Shown here one piece after another: positions 49,403 through 58,378 of a stretch of DNA of 64,000 nt. The translations under genes and the position numbers were made by a program. Each line of letters starts with the position of its first letter. Position 1 is the stretch's first letter. Below the pieces are notes generated by a model. That model made no database searches. It was not told where the DNA came from and saw nothing but the letters and a program-made list of their open reading frames with translations. This DNA is from CAWCBG01 sp963793845. Its GTDB lineage: Bacteria > Acidobacteriota > Terriglobia > Terriglobales > Acidobacteriaceae. The stretch lies in NCBI GenBank assembly GCA_963793845.1, contig CAWCBG010000014.1:1409257-1473256 (forward strand). Direction: 5' to 3'.

Positions 49403-52400
49403 ATGCCACGCCGCAACGACATCGCGAAAGTCCTCATCATCGGCTCTGGGCCGATCGTCATTGGCCAGTCCGCCGAATTCGACTACTCGGGCGCTCAGGC
49501 CTGTAAGGCCCTAAAGTCCGAAGGCTACGAGGTAGTGCTGGCCAACTCGAACCCGGCCACCATCATGACCGACCCCGAGATGGCCGACCGCACTTACGTC
49601 GAGCCGCTCACCCGCACCTACCTGGAAGAGATCATTCGCGTCGAAGCTCAGATGCTGGCCGAGAGCAATAATCCTGGAGTCTTTGCCATTCTTCCCACCG
49701 TCGGCGGGCAGACTGCGTTGAACCTTGCCGTCGAGCTGGCTGACGGTGGTGTCCTCGACAAGTACAATGCGCAGCTTATTGGTGCGCAGTTGGGCGCCAT
49801 CAAGAAAGCCGAAGACCGCCTGCTCTTTAAAGATGCCATGACCAAGATCGGGCTCGATGTTCCGAAATCGACGCTGGTCAATAATCTGAAAGACGGCCTC
49901 GACTTCAGCGGCAAGATCGGCTTCCCGGTTATCCTGCGGCCGTCATTCACGTTGGGCGGCACCGGCGGCGGCATCGCTTACAACCGCGAGGAGCTACTTG
50001 AGCTGCTTGCGCGCGGCCTCGATCTTTCACCCGTACATGAAGTCTTGCTGGAAGAGTCGGTTCTCGGCTGGAAGGAATACGAGCTCGAGCTGATGCGTGA
50101 TCTGGCTGATAACGTCATCGTGATCTGCTCGATCGAGAACTTCGATCCCATGGGCACGCACACTGGCGACTCGATCACCGTCGCCCCAGCGCAGACGCTG
50201 ACGGATCGCGAGTATCAGGCGATGCGCGACGCCTCCATCGCGGTCATTCGCGAGATTGGCGTCGAGACCGGCGGCTCCAACATCCAGTTCGGAGTCGATC
50301 CGCACAACGGCCGCATGGTGGTCATCGAGATGAATCCGCGCGTCTCGCGCTCCTCAGCGCTGGCCTCCAAGGCGACTGGCTTCCCAATCGCCAAGATTGC
50401 GGCCAAGCTGGCCGTCGGGTACACGCTTGACGAAATCACCAACGACATCACCCGAAAGACGCCCGCCTGCTTTGAACCCACACTCGACTACGTGGTGGTA
50501 AAGATTCCCAAGTGGCAGTTCGAGAAGTTTCCCGGCGCGGACGAGTCGCTCGGTCCCCAGATGAAGTCGGTCGGTGAGGTGATGGCCATCGGTCGCACCT
50601 TCAAGCAGGCACTGCTGAAAGGCGTGCGCTCGCTGGAGACCGGCAAGCGGATCGGTGCAGACAGTATCGAGCCGCGCATTCTTACCAAGCGGCTGGTGAC
50701 GCCGCATCCCGAACGGCTGGCCTATATCCGGTATGCCTTTCTGCAAGGCATGACAGTGCGCGAGATCGCGCACATGACCAACATCGATCCCTGGTTCCTC
50801 CACCAGTTGAAGGAAATCTCCGACGAGCAGGCAAAGCTAGGTGCTACACCGTCCGATGAGCTGACGCCGCACCAATTGCGCGACATGAAGCGCATGGGCT
50901 TCTCGGACGCGCGCATTGCCGACGCTCTCAACATCCGCGAGGGGCGCGCGTCGAGCGAAAAGGTCCACCAGCTCCGCAGGCGGCACAATGTTCGGCCGGT
51001 TTACAAGCGCGTCGACACCTGCGCCGCTGAATTCGAGAGCTTCACGCCCTACATGTACTCGACTTACGAAGACGAGGATGAGGCGACACCTACTGATCGC
51101 AAGAAGGTGATCATTCTTGGCAGCGGGCCCAATCGCATCGGGCAGGGAATTGAGTTCGATTACTGCTGCTGCCACGCCGCCTTCGCCCTGCGCGATGATG
51201 GCTTCGAGACCATCATGATCAACTGCAATCCGGAGACGGTGTCGACCGACTACGATACCAGCGACCGACTCTACTTCGAGCCACTCACCTACGAAGACGT
51301 GATGGCGATCTACGAGCACGAGGCGGAAAGCGGAGCCCCTATCGGTGTGATCGTTCAGTTCGGCGGGCAAACTCCTCTGAATCTGGCATTGCCGCTGAAA
51401 GCCGCCGGGGTGCCGATTATCGGCACCTCGCCCGAAAGCATCGATCTGGCAGAGGACCGTAAGCGCTTCGGCAAGCTGCTGGAGGAACTCGATATTCCGC
51501 AGCCTCCGGGAGCGACCGCCGCGAGCGTCGAAGAGGCGGTGGCGAACGCAAACCGGGTGGGCTATCCAGTACTGGTGCGGCCGTCCTACGTGCTCGGCGG
51601 ACGCGCCATGGTGATCGCTTACGACGATGAGTCGGTCGTCCGCTATATGAAGGAAGCTGTCGAGTACTCACAAGAGCGGCCGGTGCTGATCGATCACTTC
51701 CTCGAGTCAGCAACCGAGATCGATGTGGACGCCCTGTCGGACGGCGAGGACGTTGTGATTGGCGGCATCATGCAGCACATCGAGGAGGCGGGCATTCATT
51801 CCGGCGATTCGTCCTGCGTGCTTCCCACAGTCGACATCCCGGCGAACGTGCTCGATACGCTTCGCGAATACACCTTCCGGCTGGCACGCGCCCTTCAAGT
51901 CATCGGCCTGATGAACGTGCAGTACGCAATCCAGCGCGATAAGGTCTTCGTGATCGAAGTCAATCCCCGCGCGTCGCGCACTGTGCCTTATGTCTCCAAG
52001 GCTACCGGTGTTCCTCTGGCGAAGATCGCCGCTCGGCTCATGACCGGCCGCAAGTTGCGCGAATTTCTGCCCGAGAATGTCGAGCGCGGCAGCGATCTCG
52101 ATACCGGCAACTTCTACTTCGTGAAGTCACCAGTATTTCCCTGGTCGAAGTTTCCCGGCGTCGACACGGTGCTGGGGCCGGAGATGAAGTCCACCGGCGA
52201 GGTCATGGGTGTAGCCGACAACTTCGGCGAGGCCTTCGCGAAGGCCCAGTCCGCCGCCGGGCAAGTGCTGCCGACGTCGGGCACTATCTTCCTCAGCGCC
52301 AACGATCGCGACAAGCCGTTCGTGGCGGATCTGGCGAAGCGGTTTGTGGAGATGGGCTTTCGCCTCGTGGCGACCCATGGCACGGCCCGCATTCTCGAAG

Positions 52401-52693
52401 AGGCTGGCCTCAGCGTCGAGCGCGTCTTCAAAGTAAAAGAAGGCCGGCCAAACGTGGTTGACCTGATCAAGGGCGAACGCATTCAGCTCATCATCAACAC
52501 ACCGCACGGAGTCGAGCCCTGGTTCGACGAGAAGGCCATACGCCGTGCCGCCGTCACGGGTCGTATCCCGACCATCACGACCCTGTCAGCCGCGCGCGCC
52601 GCTTGCGAGGGTATCGCCGCCTTACAGAGTGGTGAGACCAAAGTCTATGCGCTGCAGCAACTGCATGCCGAACGAGCGGCAGCGACGAAATAA
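49403..52693 (+). CDS. carB: Carbamoyl-phosphate synthase large subunit CarB
   Basis: 1096 aa, full length. Two homologous ATP-grasp synthetase halves: IGSGPIVIGQSAEFDYSGAQ with VILRPSFTLGGTGGGIAYN in the first, and LGSGPNRIGQGIEFDYCCCH with VLVRPSYVLGGRAMVIAYD in the second. An oligomerisation domain lies between them, and a C-terminal MGS-like allosteric domain (about 955-1080: KRFVEMGFRLVATHGTARIL) follows. It makes carbamoyl phosphate from bicarbonate, ammonia and two ATP, in complex with CarA. No damage is seen. Confidence 0.96.
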   Translation: MPRRNDIAKVLIIGSGPIVIGQSAEFDYSGAQACKALKSEGYEVVLANSNPATIMTDPEMADRTYVEPLTRTYLEEIIRVEAQMLAESNNPGVFAILPTVGGQTALNLAVELADGGVLDKYNAQLIGAQLGAIKKAEDRLLFKDAMTKIGLDVPKSTLVNNLKDGLDFSGKIGFPVILRPSFTLGGTGGGIAYNREELLELLARGLDLSPVHEVLLEESVLGWKEYELELMRDLADNVIVICSIENFDPMGTHTGDSITVAPAQTLTDREYQAMRDASIAVIREIGVETGGSNIQFGVDPHNGRMVVIEMNPRVSRSSALASKATGFPIAKIAAKLAVGYTLDEITNDITRKTPACFEPTLDYVVVKIPKWQFEKFPGADESLGPQMKSVGEVMAIGRTFKQALLKGVRSLETGKRIGADSIEPRILTKRLVTPHPERLAYIRYAFLQGMTVREIAHMTNIDPWFLHQLKEISDEQAKLGATPSDELTPHQLRDMKRMGFSDARIADALNIREGRASSEKVHQLRRRHNVRPVYKRVDTCAAEFESFTPYMYSTYEDEDEATPTDRKKVIILGSGPNRIGQGIEFDYCCCHAAFALRDDGFETIMINCNPETVSTDYDTSDRLYFEPLTYEDVMAIYEHEAESGAPIGVIVQFGGQTPLNLALPLKAAGVPIIGTSPESIDLAEDRKRFGKLLEELDIPQPPGATAASVEEAVANANRVGYPVLVRPSYVLGGRAMVIAYDDESVVRYMKEAVEYSQERPVLIDHFLESATEIDVDALSDGEDVVIGGIMQHIEEAGIHSGDSSCVLPTVDIPANVLDTLREYTFRLARALQVIGLMNVQYAIQRDKVFVIEVNPRASRTVPYVSKATGVPLAKIAARLMTGRKLREFLPENVERGSDLDTGNFYFVKSPVFPWSKFPGVDTVLGPEMKSTGEVMGVADNFGEAFAKAQSAAGQVLPTSGTIFLSANDRDKPFVADLAKRFVEMGFRLVATHGTARILEEAGLSVERVFKVKEGRPNVVDLIKGERIQLIINTPHGVEPWFDEKAIRRAAVTGRIPTITTLSAARAACEGIAALQSGETKVYALQQLHAERAAATK

Positions 52694-52705
52694 GCAGCCA
52701 GCCGG

Positions 52706-52849
52706 CTAATACCCAAGCGACTTCAACGTGCTGGAGATCTTGTCGAACAGCACCGTGATGGTGCCGATGTGTATTCCAGCCACGATCATCGCTGCCAGGG
52801 CTACCAGCAGGAGCGGCGCATAGTCGCCTATATCTCGAACTCGCTTCAA
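52706..52849 (-). pseudogene. Possible Flp-type pilin remnant
   Basis: 47 codons from a TTG at 52849. DYAPLLLVALAAMIVAGIHI followed by GTITVLFDKISSTLKSLGY resembles the hydrophobic helix and C-terminal part of Flp/Fap type IVb pilins (usual form ...EYALLLALIA...FxxIxxTL). The usual charged N-terminal leader and the Gly-Glu-Tyr processing region are not intact, and an adjacent frame carries a leader-like start (LLRSGKSGLIEASS), so this could be another frameshifted gene. No tad export genes are nearby. Low confidence. Confidence 0.3.
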
Positions 52850-53505
52850 TCAGCCCACTCTTTCCGCTGCGCAGGAGCATGCAACGCGGTTTGGGATTCA
52901 TCAGTTGATTTGAAAACCTGTCATCCCAAAAGATCGGCTGAGAGTGAAATCGATTTAGAGCTGAATCGCGGGTAAGGAATGCAGACTAAGAAATAAGCAG
53001 GTCGAAAGAAGATCTTGGCACTTGCGATCACCTCATCATGCGGACAACCAGCCACACCGGGATGCGTGCGGCAAGGGCGAGATTCCAGAACGCAGCGTTG
53101 GTCAAGGAGATTGTTTTTCTGACGTGATGCACCATCGTTCTCACCCTTCGTCTATCGTCAAGCCGTAAGCATGCCTTACAGGTGGCGCTGATCTTGTGTA
53201 CGTTGGGAAATACGCTGTCGGATTTGGATTCCCGAAGGGCGCCGGAACCGCCGCGTGACTGTTCCGGCGCGCCTCGTACCTGGCCCTCCCCCCGGAGGTC
53301 GGGCACGGTCCTTCGGTAACTACCCCACGAAGCGGTTACTTCGCGGGAATTGTTGCTGGTCGCACGCGCTCCTGAGAGCGACCAGCTATCTTCATGGCAA
53401 TAGTGTTCTCAGCAACAATTTCGTTTCACCTGCTCTGTGTTTATTTGCCGCTTGGCATTCAGTGAGCATGGTCGGCAATACCGGCGAAACCATTAATGTC
53501 CTAAA
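52850..53505. other. Gene-poor region with strong hairpins upstream of the sigma factor gene
   Basis: About 655 bp without a convincing gene. It contains two perfect inverted repeats: GCGCCGGAAC/GTTCCGGCGC at 53239-53270 (10-bp stem, 12-nt loop) and GCTGGTCGC/GCGACCAGC at 53355-53386 (9-bp stem, 14-nt loop). Between them is a weaker GTAAC/GTTAC pair. A partial match to the dispersed repeat (CTGTCATCCC) lies near 52920. A structured RNA or leader is possible. On the minus strand a 35-codon Arg/Val-rich reading frame starts near 53130; I do not trust it as a gene. Confidence 0.4.
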
Positions 53506-54210
53506 ATGGGCGCAGGTTCTCACGAATTGGGAGGCGAGGCCTGCCGTCAAAGCGGCCGATTGCCAGGCTGTCACAGCAAGAGTGTAGAATGGCTGACGCG
53601 GCGGAAGTGCCCTGAGGTCAAGCGCTTGCAATTCCATGCCTTCGACGAATCGTATCTGCAACGACTCTGTGCGGGCGATTTCCGGACAGAAGAGCACTTC
53701 GTCGCCTATTTCAGCGAGCTGATTCGGCTAAAGTTGCGCTCCCGCGTGCGCTCTCCGCAGGCCATCGAGGACATCCGCCAGGAAACCTTCGCCCGGATCT
53801 TTGCCATGTTGCGGCGGGAGGCGGTGCGACAGCCTGACCGGCTTGGCGCGTTAGTTAACTCTGTCTGCAACAATGTTTTGCTTGAGTATTACCGGTCCGC
53901 GTCCCGGGACACTCCGATGGAAGAAGGGCAAGAGACTGAAATTCCAGATGCTTCCATCGACGTCGTGGCTGCCATGGAGCAGCAGGAGATGGAAGATAAG
54001 GTCCGGGGAATTCTAGATGAGCTGCCGGAGAAGGACCGCCGAATCCTGAAGGAGGTCTTTCTGGATGAGCGTAACAAGGATGATGTCTGCCGCGATTTCG
54101 GGGTAGACAGAAATTACCTTCGCGTATTGCTGCATCGGGCAAAGCAATCGTTCAAGACAGCCTATCTAAGGCGCATGACGGCCCGCGCAAGCATCACTGC
54201 GGACGACTAG
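53506..54210 (+). CDS. Sigma-70 family RNA polymerase sigma factor
   Basis: Up to 234 aa; the conserved part begins at about residue 40. A region-2-like segment (LCAGDFRTEEHFVAYFSELI, then IEDIRQETFARIFAMLRRE), a linker with acidic residues, and a region-4 helix-turn-helix (ELPEKDRRILKEVFLDERNK, then FGVDRNYLRVLLHRAKQSFK). This is an ECF-like architecture. The true start is unsure: the first 30 or so residues from the ATG at 53506 lack homology. The next gene is a zinc-finger anti-sigma factor, so it is presumably held inactive until a signal arrives, and probably drives this operon, including the CHAT protease. Confidence 0.85.
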   Translation: MGAGSHELGGEACRQSGRLPGCHSKSVEWLTRRKCPEVKRLQFHAFDESYLQRLCAGDFRTEEHFVAYFSELIRLKLRSRVRSPQAIEDIRQETFARIFAMLRREAVRQPDRLGALVNSVCNNVLLEYYRSASRDTPMEEGQETEIPDASIDVVAAMEQQEMEDKVRGILDELPEKDRRILKEVFLDERNKDDVCRDFGVDRNYLRVLLHRAKQSFKTAYLRRMTARASITADD

Positions 54211-54266
54211 CGGCTGTAACGTTTTGACTCTACAGATCACTACCTGCTTGGAGGGCATTGGCGGGT

Positions 54267-54947
54267 ATGGAACATAATGACGCGATCCGCCTGATGGCTG
54301 CCGAAAAGTACCTCCTCGGCGAACTGACGCCGGACGTGCGCGATTCGTTTGAGGAACACTTCTTCAGCTGTCAGGAGTGCGCGGCCGATGTCCGCGCCAC
54401 TGCTGCGTTCGTGCAGCACAGCAGGAAACTTCTCGCCGCTCAGCCCGCGACTGAGGCTAAGCCTGCACCATCGCAGGCCAAGCCGGGTTGGTTCGCCTGG
54501 CTGCGTCCGGCGTTTGTCCTTCCTGTCATGGCATTGCTGCTGGCTGTTGTCGGCTATCAGAATCTGGTCACGTATCCGGCGCTCAAGAATGCCGAGGCGG
54601 AACTGCGAACACCGCAGATTCTCCCGGCCGCGTCCCTGATCAACTCCAACAGTCGTGGCGGCAACACTCCTTCGGTTACGATTCACTCCGGCGAAGCTTT
54701 CCTGTTATTCGTAGATATTCCCGGCGACAATCGTTACGCTTCCTACGTCGCAGACTTGCAGGGCCCCGACGGAAACCGTGAGTGGTCGTTGACCATTCCG
54801 ACCGACGCAACCAGGGAAATGGTTCCAATCCGCGTTCCTTCCGGGGTGAAGACCGCCGGAACCTACACGCTGGTCGTGCGCGGCGCCGGCACTAATACGC
54901 AGTCTGTGGAAGTTGGGCGATATCCATTCATCCTGAAACTACAGTAG
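54267..54947 (+). CDS. Membrane-anchored zinc-finger anti-sigma factor
   Basis: About 226 aa. The N-terminal zf-HC2 domain has the HxxxCxxC zinc site (EEHFFSCQEC, about residues 29-38), preceded by EKYLLGELTPDVRDSFE. One transmembrane helix (AFVLPVMALLLAVVGYQNLV, about 80-100) and an extracytoplasmic beta domain (about 125-226: EAFLLFVDIPGDNRYASYVA, TAGTYTLVVRGAG) follow. It should bind the upstream sigma factor at the membrane and sense through the outer domain. The ATG at 54267 is preferred to a TTG 9 nt earlier. Confidence 0.85.
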   Translation: MEHNDAIRLMAAEKYLLGELTPDVRDSFEEHFFSCQECAADVRATAAFVQHSRKLLAAQPATEAKPAPSQAKPGWFAWLRPAFVLPVMALLLAVVGYQNLVTYPALKNAEAELRTPQILPAASLINSNSRGGNTPSVTIHSGEAFLLFVDIPGDNRYASYVADLQGPDGNREWSLTIPTDATREMVPIRVPSGVKTAGTYTLVVRGAGTNTQSVEVGRYPFILKLQ

Positions 54948-54977
54948 TGCGATAAATCACTGCGATCGGAGATCGAC

Positions 54978-55808
54978 ATGCGAGAGATCAAGCGGATCCA
55001 CTATCACCATGCTGATGGAGTTGCTTTAGGCGGGCGGATCAGCCGTCCGTTCGAGGATGTCATTCCGCAACCCGCGTCCTTATCGCTGGCTCCAGTCGGC
55101 GGCTATGCAACGGCTCGCTCCGAGGCGTTTGCCTATCGCGAAATCATCTCCTTCAACGCGGCGCACAGCGAAGTCGCGGGAACCACCTCCAAACCTGATG
55201 GACCGTGGACAACGCTGGTGTCCACCACGATTGAGGGCCTGAACGTCCTCAACGTGGTTACCGCGGATCGCGTGGTGGCGAGAGTCTCTACCACTCATCC
55301 AGCGGAAGGATATATTCCGAAGGTTTCCTTCGTGGGCACGCAGTTCGAGAATCTCCGCATTGCCGGGAAGGAGATTAAGCCCCAACTGGACCTCGATCTC
55401 TGCCTGCAAGGCGATGGCAAGACTTATCCCAGTAAGCCGGTCATCGAGGATCAGGCGTTCCTCGATCGGGTGAACCGGCAGCGCGCGCCGTTCCTGGAGC
55501 AGAAGAGGACCTTGGGCGACAAGGTCAGCAGCTTTGTGTCGCGCCATGCCTACGATTATGCTGGGAACACTCGCGCTCAGGATTCCGATCACGTTCTATG
55601 TTCTCTGGTCCAGCAAATCGACGGCGCCAGCCTTGGCAAAGTGGGACACGTTCTCGATCTGCCGGACTTCGGCCGGATCTTCCTGGCCGAATTGCTGGTC
55701 GACCGCGGCTCCTTCCAGCTGATCATGCTGCGCTTCGAACTGGGCTGTCCAGTGGTCGGCGACGCCAGCGTGGTGACCGCAAGGATCAACGGCAAAACGC
55801 AACCCTGA
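54978..55808 (+). CDS. Hypothetical protein in the sigma/CHAT operon
   Basis: 276 aa, no signal peptide or membrane helix. The central part is beta-rich with conserved-looking phrases (TTLVSTTIEGLNVLNVVTAD, VVARVSTTHPAEGYIPKVSF, GTQFENLRIAGKEIKPQLDL). A helical middle follows (DRVNRQRAPFLEQKRTLGDK), and the C-terminal domain repeats a beta pattern (GHVLDLPDFGRIFLAELLVD). I do not recognise a family. Lying between the anti-sigma factor and a CHAT peptidase, and ending in a 4-nt overlap with it, it is a candidate substrate or partner of the peptidase; this is inference from position. Confidence 0.6.
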   Translation: MREIKRIHYHHADGVALGGRISRPFEDVIPQPASLSLAPVGGYATARSEAFAYREIISFNAAHSEVAGTTSKPDGPWTTLVSTTIEGLNVLNVVTADRVVARVSTTHPAEGYIPKVSFVGTQFENLRIAGKEIKPQLDLDLCLQGDGKTYPSKPVIEDQAFLDRVNRQRAPFLEQKRTLGDKVSSFVSRHAYDYAGNTRAQDSDHVLCSLVQQIDGASLGKVGHVLDLPDFGRIFLAELLVDRGSFQLIMLRFELGCPVVGDASVVTARINGKTQP

Positions 55809-58264
55809 AGTGGGTTTGTGCAATCAGCCTGGTGATTGCCTGCGCGGCCTGCAGTGGTAAGCGAAACGATCCGCAGCAGGCCTTCGATCATGCACGCGCT
55901 CTCTCGGTACACGGCCAGCTTCCCGAAGCTCTGGCCGAGGCCCAGAACAACGTCCAACGTTATTCGAGCAGCAATCCGGAGTGGGCATGGCGTTTCCAGC
56001 TGCTCGAGGCTGACATCCTGGTTCAACAAGGCCGCAATGAAGACGCGCTTGCCGCGCTCAGCGCCGATTTGCCTTCCCAGTTCTCCAACAGCGACCTGGA
56101 AATTCGCAGGCACATACAGTTGGGGATCGCCAACTTCCGCCTGGCACGCGTCCGCGAGGCGGACGAGAACCTGGGGGAAGCGGAGCGGCTCTGCGCCGGC
56201 ACTTGTCGCGCTGCGGGCGAGTTGGCGCGGGCTCGCGGCGTCATTGAGGTCGATCGCAATCACCTTAGCGAAGCCGAACAGTTGTTTCGCCAGAGCCTGG
56301 ATATCGCGCGCCAGCAGCACGATCTGTATCTGGAAGTATCGGACCTGCTGAACCTCGGCGTTACCGCGGTGCAGCAGGGACACTTCGACGAGTCGCTTTA
56401 CTGGTCCGGAGAAGCGCGGCGGATCGCCACCGAACTTGGAGCGGGGCTGACCGAAGAGAAAGCGTTGGGCAATCTCGGCTGGGCTTACTACAAGCTGGGA
56501 GACTTTGAGCAGTCTGAAAGCCTGTTCCTTGAGGCCGAGCATCGGGCCCGCGAAATCGGCGCCGTGCGCGATCGCACCGAATGGCTTAACACGCTTGGCC
56601 TGGTTTACTACCAGAGTGGCGACCTTTCCAAGGCGGAAGAAAATTACCGGCAATCGCTGGCTCTGGCGCAGGAACTGAAAGACCCGATCCAGATCAGCGG
56701 AGCCATGTCGACGGTCGCTTACGTCCTGGTTATCAAGGGCCAGACCGACGCGGCCAATCAGTATTGCGACCAGGCGCTGGCGCTCAGTCGCGACAGTGGC
56801 GATAAACCGGGAGAAATGCTGGCTCTGCTTACCAAAGGTCGCGCTGCAATGGCCAGCGGAAATTCCGCCGACGCCAAAGCGCTGCTGCAGCAAGTGGCGC
56901 GCGAATCGCAAGGCGACATCTCGCTGCGCTGGGAAGCGGAAAATTCTTTGGCGCGGCTCGATGAGCAACAGGGCCAATTCGCGGCCGCCGACAAACAGTA
57001 TCGCCAGGCGGTCGCGACCGTCGAAGCCGCACGCGCGTCCCTTAAAAGCGACGATCTCAAGCTGCCTTTCCTGGCCAATGCCAGCCACATTTACGACGAC
57101 TACATCACCTTCCTTATTGATCAGGGCAAGCCCGAGCAAGCGCTGCAACTGGCCGACTACAGCCGCGCCCAAACTCTGGCCGAGGGTCTGGGCTTCAACA
57201 AGAAAGAACCGCTCGCGCTTTCGAACCCTCAACGGACGGCACGCAAGATGCAGAGCGCAATTCTGTTCTACTGGCTGGGGCAGCAGCACTCTTATCTCTG
57301 GGCGGTCACGCCCAGCCAGACCCGGCTGATTCCGCTGTCTCCTGCTCCCGAGATCGCAGCTCTGGCGCAGAATTATCGCAAAGCGCTCACCGCCTCACGC
57401 GACGTTCTGCAAAATGCGAATCCTGACGGCATCCGTCTCTACGAACTGCTGGTTTCTCCCGTCGCCGACCTCGTCGGCAAGGATTCCAAGGTCGTAATTC
57501 TGCCCGACGGCGCGCTCACGAACCTGAACTTCGAAACGCTGCTTGTACGGCAGCCCGCCTTGCATTACTGGATCCAGGACGTCACCGTGTCGAATGCGAG
57601 TTCGCTGCGGCTCCTGGCCGCGGCCACCTCTGCGAAGGCCAACAGGAAGGGCAAACTCCTTCTCCTGGGCGACGCCATTTCTCCCGGCTCCGACTATCCT
57701 CCCCTGCCTAAGGCGCGGCAGGAGATGGATGAGGTTGCCAAACATTTCCCGCCTGCACAGCGAGAGGTACTCGAAGGCGGTGGAGCTACGCCTTCCGCTT
57801 ATTTGGCCAGCGACCCGGGACAATACGCTTACATCCACTTTGTCGCGCACGGCACGGCCAGCCTGCTGAGCCCGCTGGATTCGGCGGTGGTGCTGTCGCG
57901 CGCCAGCGCCCAGGAAGACTCGTTCAAGCTCTACGCGCGCGATATTCTGCATGATCCGCTGCACGCCGATCTGGTCACCATCTCGGCCTGTCACGGCGCC
58001 GGTTCACGGGCCTATGCGGGAGAAGGGCTCGTCGGCCTGTCGTGGGCTTTCCTGCGGGCGGGAGCGCACAACGTCATCGGCGCCCTGTGGGAGGTCAGCG
58101 ATACCTCGACGCCGCAGTTGATGGACCGGATGTACACCGAGCTGAGCCAGGGCGAGTCGCCCGACGAAGCGCTGCGCGCCGCGAAGCTGGCCCTGCTGCA
58201 TTCCGACAGCATTTTCCGCAAGCCGTTCTACTGGGCTCCGTTCCAGCTTTATACGGGATCGTAA
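55805..58264 (+). CDS. TPR-CHAT domain peptidase, putative lipoprotein
   Basis: About 819 aa. The N-terminus (KWVCAISLVIAC, then AACSGK) looks like a lipoprotein signal. At least eight TPR units follow (about 25-400: LLNLGVTAVQQGHFDESLYW, ALGNLGWAYYKLGDFEQSES, LNTLGLVYYQSGDLSKAEEN). The C-terminal CHAT caspase-like domain has its dyad, His682 in IHFVAHGTAS and Cys729 in TISACHGAGS, plus the GEGLVGLSWAFLRAGAHNVI segment. CHAT proteases cleave partner proteins; the TPRs likely dock the substrate. The start is odd: the frame overlaps the previous stop as CTGA, so CTG at 55805 is the natural coupled start. The nearest ATG (55598) would give an Arg-rich leader with no signal. Confidence 0.82.
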   Translation: MKWVCAISLVIACAACSGKRNDPQQAFDHARALSVHGQLPEALAEAQNNVQRYSSSNPEWAWRFQLLEADILVQQGRNEDALAALSADLPSQFSNSDLEIRRHIQLGIANFRLARVREADENLGEAERLCAGTCRAAGELARARGVIEVDRNHLSEAEQLFRQSLDIARQQHDLYLEVSDLLNLGVTAVQQGHFDESLYWSGEARRIATELGAGLTEEKALGNLGWAYYKLGDFEQSESLFLEAEHRAREIGAVRDRTEWLNTLGLVYYQSGDLSKAEENYRQSLALAQELKDPIQISGAMSTVAYVLVIKGQTDAANQYCDQALALSRDSGDKPGEMLALLTKGRAAMASGNSADAKALLQQVARESQGDISLRWEAENSLARLDEQQGQFAAADKQYRQAVATVEAARASLKSDDLKLPFLANASHIYDDYITFLIDQGKPEQALQLADYSRAQTLAEGLGFNKKEPLALSNPQRTARKMQSAILFYWLGQQHSYLWAVTPSQTRLIPLSPAPEIAALAQNYRKALTASRDVLQNANPDGIRLYELLVSPVADLVGKDSKVVILPDGALTNLNFETLLVRQPALHYWIQDVTVSNASSLRLLAAATSAKANRKGKLLLLGDAISPGSDYPPLPKARQEMDEVAKHFPPAQREVLEGGGATPSAYLASDPGQYAYIHFVAHGTASLLSPLDSAVVLSRASAQEDSFKLYARDILHDPLHADLVTISACHGAGSRAYAGEGLVGLSWAFLRAGAHNVIGALWEVSDTSTPQLMDRMYTELSQGESPDEALRAAKLALLHSDSIFRKPFYWAPFQLYTGS

Positions 58265-58378
58265 GTGCGTTCAGCCGCCAGCGACGTTCCATCCTTTAGG
58301 GACTCGGCCGGCGATGTTGCATCCTTAACGGAGTCGGCCGGTCAAGGGTCGATCCTTTGCGGAGGCGGGTAGTCTGGG

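Noticed and set aside
53255..53587. Plus-strand gene before the sigma factor
   Set aside because: The sequence is Pro/Arg-rich, lacks a ribosome-binding site and overlaps the perfect hairpins.
55598..55804. ATG-initiated N-terminal extension of the CHAT peptidase
   Set aside because: It is Arg-rich, overlaps the upstream gene by 210 nt and would bury the lipoprotein signal.
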